Assembly (NCBI RefSeq): GCF_900112615.1
Contig: NZ_FOMK01000002.1
Coordinates: forward strand, 744,001 to 808,000
Source of the DNA: Chitinophaga sp. CF118
Lineage (GTDB): Bacteria; Bacteroidota; Bacteroidia; Chitinophagales; Chitinophagaceae
Length of the DNA: 64,000 bases
Direction of reading: 5' to 3'
Shown here one piece after another: positions 51,266 through 60,784 of the stretch. Below the pieces are notes generated by a model. That model was not told the origin of the DNA and did no database searches. It saw only the letters and a program-made list of their open reading frames with translations. How positions within the stretch are numbered: the stretch's first letter is position 1; every line of letters begins with the position of its first letter. The translations under genes were made by a program, and so were the position numbers.

Positions 51266-53332
51266 ATGAAACGTTCTAAAGAATTCAGAAATATAGGAAT
51301 CATGGCACATGTGGATGCAGGTAAAACAACCGTTACTGAACGCATCCTTTATTATACAGGACTTACACATAAATTAGGTAGTGTGGATGAAGGCAATACT
51401 GTGATGGACAGTGATCCGCAGGAAGAGAAAAGAGGTATTACCATTTCTTCTGCAGCTATTACTACCTATTGGAATAAACATCAGATCAATATTATTGATA
51501 CTCCCGGACACGTGGATTTTACCGCTGAAGTAGAACGTTCACTAAGAGTACTGGATGGTACAATAGCTGTATTCTGTGCAAAATCAGGTGTGCAGCCACA
51601 GTCTGAAACTGTGTGGAACCAGGCTAATCATTATAACATTCCGCGCATTGTGCTGATCAATAAAATGGACCGGCAAGGTGCTGATTTCAATCGTGTGGTA
51701 CAGGAGATCAGAGATATGTTACATGCGAATGTAATGCCAATACAACTACCTGTTGGTGCGGAAGATAACTTTACAGGAGTTGTTGATCTTATAACGATGA
51801 AAGCGTTGATATGGAATAGCCAGGATGGAAAGAATTATGATGTGCAGGACATTCCTGCAAACATGCTGGAAGAAGCTTTAAAAGCTCGTAACAGCCTGCT
51901 GGAAGAACTCTCTTTGTATGATGAAGTGATCTTTGACAAGTATATGTCGGATCCGCTTAGTATTACTGTAAATGAGATCCATACCGCCTTGCGTACGGCT
52001 ACCTTACAGATGCAGGTGATACCTGTATTGGCAGCTGCTGCTTACAGAAATAAAGGTATCCAGCCTTTGCTGGATGCGGTGGTACAATATCTTCCTTCAC
52101 CGGCAGATATTCCGTCTGTAAAAGGTATATCTGTTGAGAGTGATGAGGAGATTGTGATCAGTACTGATGTGGAAAATACGTTTGCAGGTTTAGCCTTTAA
52201 GATCATCACAGATGAGTATACAGGTAAACTAACGTTAGTGAGAGTTTATGCAGGTGTGCTTCGTGGTGGCGATACCTTATGGAACAGCCGTACCGGCAAG
52301 AAAGTACGTATCAGCCGCCTGATGAGAATCATGTCTGATAAATATGAAACGGTAGAACAGATCGAAGCAGGTGATATAGGTGCCATCGTAGGACTGAAAG
52401 ACGTGCGTACCGGCGATACCCTGTCTCATCCGGATCATCCCGTATTACTGGAAAAGATCAGTTTCCCTGAACCTATGGTCGGATACGCTATTGAAGCAAA
52501 ATCTGCGAAGGAAGTGGCTAAACTGGGAGAAGCACTGGCTAAATTACAGGAAGAAGATCCTACCCTGACAGTGGAAGTAGATGCCAGCTCCGGACAAACC
52601 ATCCTGAAAGGAATGGGCGAGCTGCACCTGGAAGTAGTGATCGAAAAGCTATCGGCAGATTATCAGGTAGAGATCAATAAAGGAGAACCGCAGATTGCTT
52701 ACAAAGAGGTGTTTACACAACCAGTTGTACATCGTGAAGTGTATAAGAAACAGAATGGTGGGTCCGGTAGTTTTGCAGAGATACAATTTGAGCTGGCACC
52801 CCGTGAAGATGGCGTAGCTGGTCTTGAATTCATCAATGAAGTGAAAGGTGGAGCCATTCCCCGTGAATTTATTCCTTCTGTAAAGAAAGGATTTGAAGAA
52901 GCGATGAAAACCGGTGCACTGGCAGGTTACCCTGTAAACTCCATGCGTGTACGTTTACTCGATGGAAACATCCATGTAACGGATTCGCACGCACTGGACT
53001 TTGAACATGCTGCTTCAATGGGATTCAGGGATGCTGCAAAGAAAGCAGTGCCAAGATTGCTTGAACCATTCATGTCTGTAGAAGTAACTATGCCGGAAGA
53101 GCATACAGGGGTGATTACAGGCGATCTTAACAGAAGACGTGGTGTGATCAGGGGAATCGAAATGAAAGCCAGTCAGCAGTACGTAAAAGCGGAAGTACCG
53201 CTATCCGGACTATTCGGATATGTAAACGTGTTACGAACCTTATCTTCAGGAAGGGCTGCGGCATCATTAACATTCCAGGATTATCAGCTGGTACCGAATG
53301 GTATTGCTGAGAAAGTGATAGCGAAAGGTTAA
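51266..53332 (+). CDS. Elongation factor G paralogue
   Basis: A 688-residue translational GTPase with the full EF-G layout. The G domain has [17 protein letters not shown] (G1), EEKRGITI (G2), [15 protein letters not shown] (G3, catalytic His kept) and [13 protein letters not shown] (G4). Domain II, domain III (GMGELHLEV), domain IV and domain V (MEPF-type ending in [26 protein letters not shown]) follow. The start was chosen at ATG 51266 ([12 protein letters not shown]); the frame is open upstream to 51191. There is no rpsL/rpsG/tuf neighbour, so it is probably a second EF-G (EF-G2 type) rather than the housekeeping copy. Tet(Q)/Tet(M)-type protection proteins are a less likely alternative because all EF-G signatures are present. 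Confidence 0.85.
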   Translation: MKRSKEFRNIGIMAHVDAGKTTVTERILYYTGLTHKLGSVDEGNTVMDSDPQEEKRGITISSAAITTYWNKHQINIIDTPGHVDFTAEVERSLRVLDGTIAVFCAKSGVQPQSETVWNQANHYNIPRIVLINKMDRQGADFNRVVQEIRDMLHANVMPIQLPVGAEDNFTGVVDLITMKALIWNSQDGKNYDVQDIPANMLEEALKARNSLLEELSLYDEVIFDKYMSDPLSITVNEIHTALRTATLQMQVIPVLAAAAYRNKGIQPLLDAVVQYLPSPADIPSVKGISVESDEEIVISTDVENTFAGLAFKIITDEYTGKLTLVRVYAGVLRGGDTLWNSRTGKKVRISRLMRIMSDKYETVEQIEAGDIGAIVGLKDVRTGDTLSHPDHPVLLEKISFPEPMVGYAIEAKSAKEVAKLGEALAKLQEEDPTLTVEVDASSGQTILKGMGELHLEVVIEKLSADYQVEINKGEPQIAYKEVFTQPVVHREVYKKQNGGSGSFAEIQFELAPREDGVAGLEFINEVKGGAIPREFIPSVKKGFEEAMKTGALAGYPVNSMRVRLLDGNIHVTDSHALDFEHAASMGFRDAAKKAVPRLLEPFMSVEVTMPEEHTGVITGDLNRRRGVIRGIEMKASQQYVKAEVPLSGLFGYVNVLRTLSSGRAAASLTFQDYQLVPNGIAEKVIAKG

Positions 53333-53340
53333 TAAAAAAA

Positions 53341-53366
53341 GGCTCCTTCATCGGGAGCCTTTTTTT
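53341..53366. terminator. Bidirectional terminator between EF-G and PorP/SprF genes
   Basis: GGCTCC (53341-53346) with GGAGCC (53354-53359), flanked by AAAAAAA on the left and TTTTTTT on the right, between two convergent genes. Confidence 0.88.
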
Positions 53367-53389
53367 ATTGATTATATTGAGCGGAGATA

Positions 53390-54301
53390 TTACTTGAAAA
53401 GATCTACCGTTACCCCCACTTCATATGTGCCATCTACTGTTGTTTTAACACCACCTGTCTGTGCTGTATACATTGCCTGTATCGCTACTGTTTTCAGGAT
53501 ATTTACTCCAATACCGGCAGTTACACTTTTAGAAGAATGATACATCGCCATTACATTGGCAACGTTGTTCAGCAAAGCTACATTTACACCTGCATCAATG
53601 ATATTATCATAACCACTTACACCCCGGTAACAGATTTTAGGTTCTATCGAAGTGATTGTTTCATCCAACGGGAACTTATATGATGCTGCAGTGAAAAAGA
53701 TGCCACCTCCATCAACCGTCTTATTATTATCGCCGGTAAAGAGGCTCCTTACATTAGGCAGCGAAGCCTGTATCGTGAGCTTAGTATCAGTATATGCCAT
53801 ACCGTACTCTCCTTCAAAGTAATTAGTCCTGCGGTTAAATGCAGTCACAGAAGGATCATTCACATCACCATCCAGGTTTTTATAATCAATACGCTGTACG
53901 TTCAGCGCAACGGAAAGCCCAAAGTGCAACTGCTGATCCGGGTTATTCAAAGGCAGGTGATAAGCATAGGTTAATCCCATGCGGGTTCTGTTAATAAGAC
54001 CAGCTACATCATTGAAGACATTGAGACCCACTCCCACCCTGTTCCCCACCGCATAGTCTGCGGTGAAGAACTTGGTAACAGGTGCACCATCTATACCATT
54101 CCACTGCCGGCGGTAAGCCGCATTCAGGTGCAGCCCTTTTTCTAATCCTGCCATAGCAGGATTGGCCAGGTACTGATTCTGAAAATACTGGGTGCCGGAT
54201 GGTTCCAGCAATGCCTGCGAATTACCGAGCGATTGCGCTCCTGCTTCCAGACCTGCCGTTATAAACAGGCAGCCAAGTAATAATGAACGAATGTTTTTCA
54301 T
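53390..54301 (-). CDS. PorP/SprF family type IX secretion membrane protein
   Basis: A 303-residue outer-membrane beta-barrel protein of the PorP/SprF family. Signal peptide MKNIRSLLLGCLFITAGLEA ends near residue 22. The conserved beginning FQNQYLANPAMAGLEKGLHL, YRRQWNGIDGAPVT is diagnostic. Such proteins are usually encoded directly after a large surface protein with a type-B T9SS C-terminal domain and help secrete or anchor it. Here it is 8 bp after such a gene (54310). Confidence 0.92.
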   Translation of the reverse strand: MKNIRSLLLGCLFITAGLEAGAQSLGNSQALLEPSGTQYFQNQYLANPAMAGLEKGLHLNAAYRRQWNGIDGAPVTKFFTADYAVGNRVGVGLNVFNDVAGLINRTRMGLTYAYHLPLNNPDQQLHFGLSVALNVQRIDYKNLDGDVNDPSVTAFNRRTNYFEGEYGMAYTDTKLTIQASLPNVRSLFTGDNNKTVDGGGIFFTAASYKFPLDETITSIEPKICYRGVSGYDNIIDAGVNVALLNNVANVMAMYHSSKSVTAGIGVNILKTVAIQAMYTAQTGGVKTTVDGTYEVGVTVDLFK

Positions 54302-54309
54302 ATAATTAA

Positions 54310-57300
54310 TTAGTTTCTGTCTCTGATAATAGTGATATAACCTTTCGCTGTCTTACCACCATCAATTGTTAAAATATAGTAGTAAGTACCTTCTGCCAGC
54401 GGGCTGCCATTCATTGTTCCATCCCAGTCATTACTGTAATTTCTGCGATTAAATACCATGCGGCCGGTACGATCGTAGATCCTTACTTCATTGTTAGGAT
54501 AACTATCCAGGTTACGAATTACCCATTTATCATTCTTACCATCACCGTTTGGCGTAAGGATATTCACAGCATCTATTTTAAAGTCTTCCACCACTTTCAC
54601 AGTGATCTGTGCCGTATCGCTACAGCCTGCGTTGCTGGTGACTGTTACTTTATAAGTAGTGTTGCTCATTGGTTTTGCTTCCAGTATATCACTCTGTTCT
54701 CCGCTGATGTTACCGTCTGCATTATCCCAGCTGTAGCTGCTTCCACCAGTTGCAGTAAGATGGATGATATCACCTTTAGAGATAGCATTTCCTTTATCGC
54801 TGCTGATACTGATGATTGGCAAACTGTTGGCGGTGATGGTAAATGTGCGGCGTAATGTATCCACACCACCATTCGTTGTACCTCCATCATCCTTTATAGT
54901 TACCGTTACAGTTTTATTTCCTGAAACACCGCCTTTCAGCTTGTAGGTAATCAAACCTGCTGCATCTACAGACAATACTTCAAAATCAGGCTGATTTGCC
55001 ATAATTGAGAAGTTGTAAGTCTGAGTCGCTTCCACAGCAGAGGCGCCAGTCAGCTGGATAGTATGTGCGTCTGTGTTAGTACACATCACCACATCAGAGA
55101 TAACGTCCAGTAAAGGTGCCTGGTTCACCAGTTTCACATTCACTGTTACAGTTTCCGCAATGCTGGTATTTAATCCATCGCTAACTGTGATGGTCAGGGT
55201 AACAGTACTATTTGCTTTATTGTTGAGAAGTGTCACATCCTGTACATGAATACTGCCGGTGTTATCAATGGAGAATGCTCCACCGGAATCATCACTGGTA
55301 ATCGTCCAGTTCTGTAAAGTACCCCTTGCTTCAAAAGCTGTTACTTTTCCAACCAGTGTACCAACCGGGTTCCTTTCTGCAATATTGAAAGTTTGGCCTG
55401 CATTGATAACAGGAGCAGTTGCATCATACACAATTGCTAAAAGATTATTTCCTGAATTGCCGTTACCAACAACATTCACCGCAGAACCTGCCGGTACATT
55501 AACATTTACAACACCATCAGCAAAAGGTGTTATTAGTGCCGTATAAATAACATTATCTGTCGTTTGCAGATTGCTGACTGTTGCATTGGATGCTGTGATA
55601 CCGCTGATAGTCAAACCAGTCACTGCTTCAGTAAATGATAATTTTACGGTGAATGGTACATTTACAATAACTCCAGCTGTAGTAGATATATACACCTGCG
55701 GAGTGGCAGTATTCACAAGCACACCGGCAGTACTTGCTACATTGTTCAGCGTCAATACAGCATTGTTAGTTGCGACATCCTTTATACTACCACCATTTCT
55801 TACCAGACTAATCAATGTAATACCATCCATATCCATATCCCCTGGCTGCACTGTGTAACTGAACACTAATGCACTGGTACCACTTCCGCTAACATATGTA
55901 GCCTCTACACCACCGGTATTCAACCCTACATTGAGATAAGGGAATCCTGTTGCTGTATTTACTATCACATTTTCATTGTAATTAACTACAAAGCTGAGTG
56001 TAGTACCATCCTTATAATATCCGTTCGCCGGTACTGCTACTGAAGTTATAACAGGCGATGTGGCATCATAAGTTAAACTTAAGCTGGCAGGAGACGCGGT
56101 ATTGTCATTGTTTCCAATGTTCACCGCCACAGCAGGAGGAATACTCATCATCACCGCACCATCTGTTACTGGTGTTACCAATACTGTATAAGAGATATTA
56201 TCTGAAGTTTGCAGGTTACTCAGTGTGGCATTAGATACTACGATATCACCTGTTGTAAATCCTGTTACGGCTTCGCTAAATGTGATCGTTGCCGTAAATG
56301 GCGCGTTCACAATTGCAAAAGCTGAAGTAGACAGTGCCACCGTTGGATGCGATGTGTTTACAAACACACCTGTTGTGTTGCCTATATTATTCAGTGTTAA
56401 CACAGCATCGTTTGTCGCTGCATCCTGTATAACAGCTCCGTTTGCTACCAGGCTGCCCACTGTAATACCATCCATATCCATATCTCCGTTCTGAACGGTA
56501 TACAAGAAATTTAATGCCTGCAATCCTGCTGTATTCAGGTATACTGCGTGTACAACAGTAGACCCGATCGTTACATTAATATAAGGTGTACCACCTGTTG
56601 TATTCAGTAGTATATTCTCACTGAACTGAACCGTGAAGGCAAGATTACTTCCGGCCTTGTAATAATAATTCGCCGGCACCGTAACTAAAGTAACAACAGG
56701 CGCTGTAGTGTTTACAATAACACCTGTCAGGCTGCCTACATTCTGTAATACTATTGCCGCATCGTTAGTGGCCACATCTTTGATGATACCGCCATTCAGT
56801 TGCAGGTTAGCTCCCAGACTAGGCCCGTTCAGGTCCATATCTCCAGGCTGTACCGTGTAAGTGAAAGTTGCTGCACTGGTACCACTACCGCTAACATATC
56901 CTGCCTGTACAATTCCGGAAGTAAGCACCACATTGAGATAAGGTGTGCCTCCTGTTGTATTTACGATTACATTTTCGTCATAGTTAACGGTAAAGCTGAG
57001 TGTAGTACCTGCTTTATAAAACCCATTCGCAGGTACGCTTACCGATGTTATAGCAGGCGCTGTAACATCATAAGTTACACTTAAAGTATTGGATGCGGAG
57101 TTGTCATTACCACCAACGTTCACCGCAACAGTTGCAGGAACATTTACACTCACTGCACCATTTGCAACGGGTGACACCAATACTGTATAGAAGGTATTAT
57201 CTGAGGTTTGCAGGTTACTTAATGTAGCATTTGATGTTACAATATCTCCTATTGTAAATCCTGTTACGGCCTCACTGAAAGTGATAGTAGCAGTATATGG

Positions 57301-60300
57301 TACATTTACTCTTGCAGGAGCAGTAGTTGACACTACTACTGAAGGATGTACTGTATTTACAAACACGCCGGAAGTATTGCCTACATTATTCAATGTAAGT
57401 ATTGCATCATTACCCGCTCCATCTTTTAAAGTGTGGCCGTTTAAGTCAAAGCTGCCTATTGTAATACCGTCCATATCATGATCACCATCCACTACGGTAT
57501 ACCTGCATGTGAACGAAGTCGTTGTTCCAGTTATATATGTTGCCTGTACCACACTGCTGCCAATGGTGATATTAAGATATGGAGTACCACCGGCAAAACT
57601 CATAGCAATAGGTTCAGAGAATGTAACGGTGAAGTCCATGTTGTTACCTGCTACATAATAACCATTCGCAGGTACGCTTACAGAGCTGACAGCAGGCGGT
57701 GTTATATCGTACAATACATTTAACTGTGAAGCATACGTGTTACCATTATGACCAATGTTTTCCGCAACATCTGCAGCTACATTCAGTTTAATGGAACCTT
57801 CTGCTGTTGGCGTTACCAGTACAGTAAATGTTGTATTATCTGAGGTTTGCAGATTGCTCAGTGTTGCACCATTGTCGGCACTGATATCGCCAATGACAAA
57901 TCCTGTTACAGCTTCACTGAAAGCGATAGTTGTCGTAAATGGTGCATTTACAACATTGAATGGAGTCGAAAGCGTTACGGAAGGATGAGTCGTATTCACC
58001 CTCACATTAGTCGTACTGGCTACATTATTCAGTGTAAGTGTGGCATTATTACCAGCAGCGTCTTTTATGGTGCTACCGTTTAATACCAGGCTATTTACTG
58101 CAATACCATCCACATCCTGATTTCCATCCACCACTGTATAACTGAATGTCAGCGCAGATGCTGTCGTATTACTCAATGTTGCATTTACTGTGGAGCTACC
58201 AATTGTTAAAGTAACATATGGGCTGCCACCTGTAGTATTCAGATTAACGGCTCCATCGAATGTAACAGTGAAGTTCAGAACATCGCCTGCTTTATAATAA
58301 CCATCCGCTGGTACACTTACGGAACTCACAACCGGTTTGGTAATATCATAAGTAAAGCTCAGCGTATTCGTAGAGACTGAATTTGGATTACCAGCCACAT
58401 TCAGTGCTACAGAAGCAGGTACACTCAAACTTACTATACCATCAGTAACAGGCGTTGCTGTTATACTGTAGGTGATATTATCCGAAGTAGTAAATGCTGT
58501 AATTGTTGCATTGGTTGCCTGAATATCTCCACTTGTAAATCCTGTTACTGCTTCACTAAAGGTGATAGTAGCAGCAATAGCATGATTTAATACAGGAAGT
58601 TCTGAAGAGGCCAATGTAACTGTTGGTCTGATCGTATTTACGAACACACCGGAAAGGCTACCTATATTGTGTAATGTAACATCGGCTGTATTACCAGCCG
58701 GGTCTTTAATTGTACCACCGTTTGTCTGTATGTTAGCACCCAGGGAAAGACCGTCCATATCCGTATCACCATCTACCACAACGTAGGTGAAAGTCAATGC
58801 ACTAGTACCGGAGCCACTCACGTAATTAGCGTGTACAGTGCCGGAATTAAGTATAACATTCAGATAAGGTGTTCCACCTGTTACATTTACTACTACATCC
58901 TCCGCGTAATTAACAACGAAGTTCATCGGTGAACCGATCACATAATATCCGTTAGCGGGTACACCAACAATTGTAACAATCGGAGCTGTCAGATCTACGG
59001 TCCAGTTGTAAGTAACTGGTGTTCCAATATTACCGGCAGGATCTATTGCTCTTATAGACATCTCATGTGCACCTTCCGCAATACCACTAAGAGTAGCCGG
59101 AGACGAAATACCTGCATAGGCTGCACCGTCAAGACTACCCTGGAAAGTACTGCCACCTTCACTGGAAGAGAAAGTGAAAGTAGCATTTGTACTATTGGTA
59201 GGATCGTTCGGACCAGTTAATATTGTTGTTGCCGGAGCTGTTTGATCAAGTGTAATTGTAGAAGAATAGCCCTGTACATTAAGCGCAGCATCCATATACT
59301 GCACATATACCGTTTTCAATCCGTCACCTACAGAAAGCGCCCAGGATTTGCTGGTTGCAAATGCTTCATAAGTACTCCATGTACTACCATCATTAGAGAA
59401 ACGCATCTGCATGCTGCTTGCATCTGTAGCCGCAAGCGTTAATGCTACAGTGGCATTGTTTGTAATTGTTGAACCACTATTGATAACTATTGAACCTACT
59501 GGTTTTGTTCTATCTATTGTATAACTCGGCCCACTTGTATAAGGAACATTGGTAGTAGTAGGAACAACTCCCGTTCCTGTTACATTCAGCCGCAGTGTAC
59601 CATCACCGGTACCGGTATTCACACTCACGATATAGGTAGTTCCAGAACCGCTATAACCGGAAACAGATGCACCTGTAATGCCGCCGCTGGTGGTTAAATT
59701 GAATGATGATGCGGTAACGCCTGTAACAGCCCTGTTGAAAATTACCGCGAAATTAACAGAGCTGGCAGCTGTTGGTGATGTACCTAAGCGCGTAATAGTG
59801 CTAACCATAGATGTAGGCGGATCGAGCCGTACGATTCGTCCACTACCTGATGCCGCGCCATCATTTACGAATACCTGTCCGCTACTGTTTACTGCCAGTC
59901 CCCAGGGATAGGTAGGTGCGGCGATGGTAAGTCCGGTATAAAGCGATGTTCCTGTTGCGTTTACCGCCACAGGGTATGTGTACTTTACTACCTGTGCGGT
60001 GGTAGCTGATGTACCTTCACTCGTATATAAATTATCATTAGCATCAATAGCCAGTGAGGTAAATGATCTGTTTGTTCCCAATGTAGTAAGGACATTGTAA
60101 GAGGGATAGGTAAGTTTAAATAAACTGCCGCCATTCGTATCCAGGAAACCCAGGAAAAAAATATCGTTATGGGAATCAACAGACAAGCCCCAGGGAACAC
60201 TCGGGTTCAGAGGACTACTAGGGTTAGCCAAACCATTATAAACAACAGTACCTGCACTACTTTCAGCCCCGGCGGTATATTTCACTACCTGGTAAGTATT

Positions 60301-60771
60301 ATCCGTACTATTGTATTCCATTGTCAGTAAGTTATCGGAAGCGTCAGTAGTAATGGCAGAATAATAGTTACCATGTTGTACTGTTGTAGCACTATAGGAA
60401 GGATAAGTCAGCTTGATAACCTCCCCATTATTCGCGGTCTCCCAACCATTCACTACAAATACATCCCCATTGGTATTTACAGTAATACCCCATGGATAAG
60501 CAAAACCCGTACTACCATACGACAAGCCGGAATAAATAACCAACGAAGTCGCAGGGTTTCCGCCGACAAATTTGGCAACCTCATAATTATCATTCGTAGC
60601 GTTATAACGCACCACGTATATATTATTACTCTGGTCTTTAGCCATGGCAGCATAGGCTCCACCTGTTGCTATGGTGGTAGCAGTGTATTGACCAAAGCCT
60701 TGATAGCCAGTGAACAAAAAGCATAATATCAGCAATAGTTTGCTGATAAGTTTTGTAAAAGTGTTCTTCAT
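54310..60771 (-). CDS. Giant Ig-repeat surface protein with type IX (gliding motility) C-terminal domain
   Basis: A 2153-residue secreted protein. Residues 1-27 are a signal peptide. Residues ~30-310 form a beta-propeller-like (NHL-type) region with repeats such as VNTNGDVFVVNGWE and SVDSHNDIFFLG. About 330-590 hold Ig-like domains. About 590-1790 hold two alternating Ig-like repeat types: six copies of a type A unit (opening SVSVPANGYYKAG or similar) and five of a type B unit (TITFSEAVTGFTIGDI...). A cadherin-like domain (~1790) and PKD-like domain follow. The C-terminus (NILTPNGDGKNDKWVIRN, YDRTGRMVFNRRNY) is the gliding motility-associated CTD. It is likely an adhesin or surface filament. 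Confidence 0.9.
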   Translation of the reverse strand: MKNTFTKLISKLLLILCFLFTGYQGFGQYTATTIATGGAYAAMAKDQSNNIYVVRYNATNDNYEVAKFVGGNPATSLVIYSGLSYGSTGFAYPWGITVNTNGDVFVVNGWETANNGEVIKLTYPSYSATTVQHGNYYSAITTDASDNLLTMEYNSTDNTYQVVKYTAGAESSAGTVVYNGLANPSSPLNPSVPWGLSVDSHNDIFFLGFLDTNGGSLFKLTYPSYNVLTTLGTNRSFTSLAIDANDNLYTSEGTSATTAQVVKYTYPVAVNATGTSLYTGLTIAAPTYPWGLAVNSSGQVFVNDGAASGSGRIVRLDPPTSMVSTITRLGTSPTAASSVNFAVIFNRAVTGVTASSFNLTTSGGITGASVSGYSGSGTTYIVSVNTGTGDGTLRLNVTGTGVVPTTTNVPYTSGPSYTIDRTKPVGSIVINSGSTITNNATVALTLAATDASSMQMRFSNDGSTWSTYEAFATSKSWALSVGDGLKTVYVQYMDAALNVQGYSSTITLDQTAPATTILTGPNDPTNSTNATFTFSSSEGGSTFQGSLDGAAYAGISSPATLSGIAEGAHEMSIRAIDPAGNIGTPVTYNWTVDLTAPIVTIVGVPANGYYVIGSPMNFVVNYAEDVVVNVTGGTPYLNVILNSGTVHANYVSGSGTSALTFTYVVVDGDTDMDGLSLGANIQTNGGTIKDPAGNTADVTLHNIGSLSGVFVNTIRPTVTLASSELPVLNHAIAATITFSEAVTGFTSGDIQATNATITAFTTSDNITYSITATPVTDGIVSLSVPASVALNVAGNPNSVSTNTLSFTYDITKPVVSSVSVPADGYYKAGDVLNFTVTFDGAVNLNTTGGSPYVTLTIGSSTVNATLSNTTASALTFSYTVVDGNQDVDGIAVNSLVLNGSTIKDAAGNNATLTLNNVASTTNVRVNTTHPSVTLSTPFNVVNAPFTTTIAFSEAVTGFVIGDISADNGATLSNLQTSDNTTFTVLVTPTAEGSIKLNVAADVAENIGHNGNTYASQLNVLYDITPPAVSSVSVPANGYYVAGNNMDFTVTFSEPIAMSFAGGTPYLNITIGSSVVQATYITGTTTSFTCRYTVVDGDHDMDGITIGSFDLNGHTLKDGAGNDAILTLNNVGNTSGVFVNTVHPSVVVSTTAPARVNVPYTATITFSEAVTGFTIGDIVTSNATLSNLQTSDNTFYTVLVSPVANGAVSVNVPATVAVNVGGNDNSASNTLSVTYDVTAPAITSVSVPANGFYKAGTTLSFTVNYDENVIVNTTGGTPYLNVVLTSGIVQAGYVSGSGTSAATFTYTVQPGDMDLNGPSLGANLQLNGGIIKDVATNDAAIVLQNVGSLTGVIVNTTAPVVTLVTVPANYYYKAGSNLAFTVQFSENILLNTTGGTPYINVTIGSTVVHAVYLNTAGLQALNFLYTVQNGDMDMDGITVGSLVANGAVIQDAATNDAVLTLNNIGNTTGVFVNTSHPTVALSTSAFAIVNAPFTATITFSEAVTGFTTGDIVVSNATLSNLQTSDNISYTVLVTPVTDGAVMMSIPPAVAVNIGNNDNTASPASLSLTYDATSPVITSVAVPANGYYKDGTTLSFVVNYNENVIVNTATGFPYLNVGLNTGGVEATYVSGSGTSALVFSYTVQPGDMDMDGITLISLVRNGGSIKDVATNNAVLTLNNVASTAGVLVNTATPQVYISTTAGVIVNVPFTVKLSFTEAVTGLTISGITASNATVSNLQTTDNVIYTALITPFADGVVNVNVPAGSAVNVVGNGNSGNNLLAIVYDATAPVINAGQTFNIAERNPVGTLVGKVTAFEARGTLQNWTITSDDSGGAFSIDNTGSIHVQDVTLLNNKANSTVTLTITVSDGLNTSIAETVTVNVKLVNQAPLLDVISDVVMCTNTDAHTIQLTGASAVEATQTYNFSIMANQPDFEVLSVDAAGLITYKLKGGVSGNKTVTVTIKDDGGTTNGGVDTLRRTFTITANSLPIISISSDKGNAISKGDIIHLTATGGSSYSWDNADGNISGEQSDILEAKPMSNTTYKVTVTSNAGCSDTAQITVKVVEDFKIDAVNILTPNGDGKNDKWVIRNLDSYPNNEVRIYDRTGRMVFNRRNYSNDWDGTMNGSPLAEGTYYYILTIDGGKTAKGYITIIRDRN
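55430..59000 (-). repeat. Alternating Ig-like repeat array inside the giant surface protein
   Basis: Six type A units (openings VGVPANGYYVIG, SVSVPADGYYKAG, SVSVPANGYYVAG, SVSVPANGFYKAG, VTVPANYYYKAG, SVAVPANGYYKDG) and five type B units (each with EAVTG and SDN or TDN and a VTP/ATP/SP end). They alternate A-B except that units A4 and A5 are adjacent. DNA copies are similar but not identical, with many silent differences. Confidence 0.75.
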
Positions 60772-60784
60772 ATGAACATATTAA

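Noticed and set aside
51266-53332. Tetracycline-resistance (Tet(Q)/Tet(M)) ribosomal protection protein
   Set aside because: The protein carries the complete EF-G motif set and EF-G length, and nothing specific to ribosomal-protection proteins was recognised.
55259-59911. Many + strand open frames opposite the giant surface protein
   Set aside because: They have no domain signatures and follow from the repetitive Thr/Val/Asn-rich coding strand; codon positions fit the reverse-strand gene.
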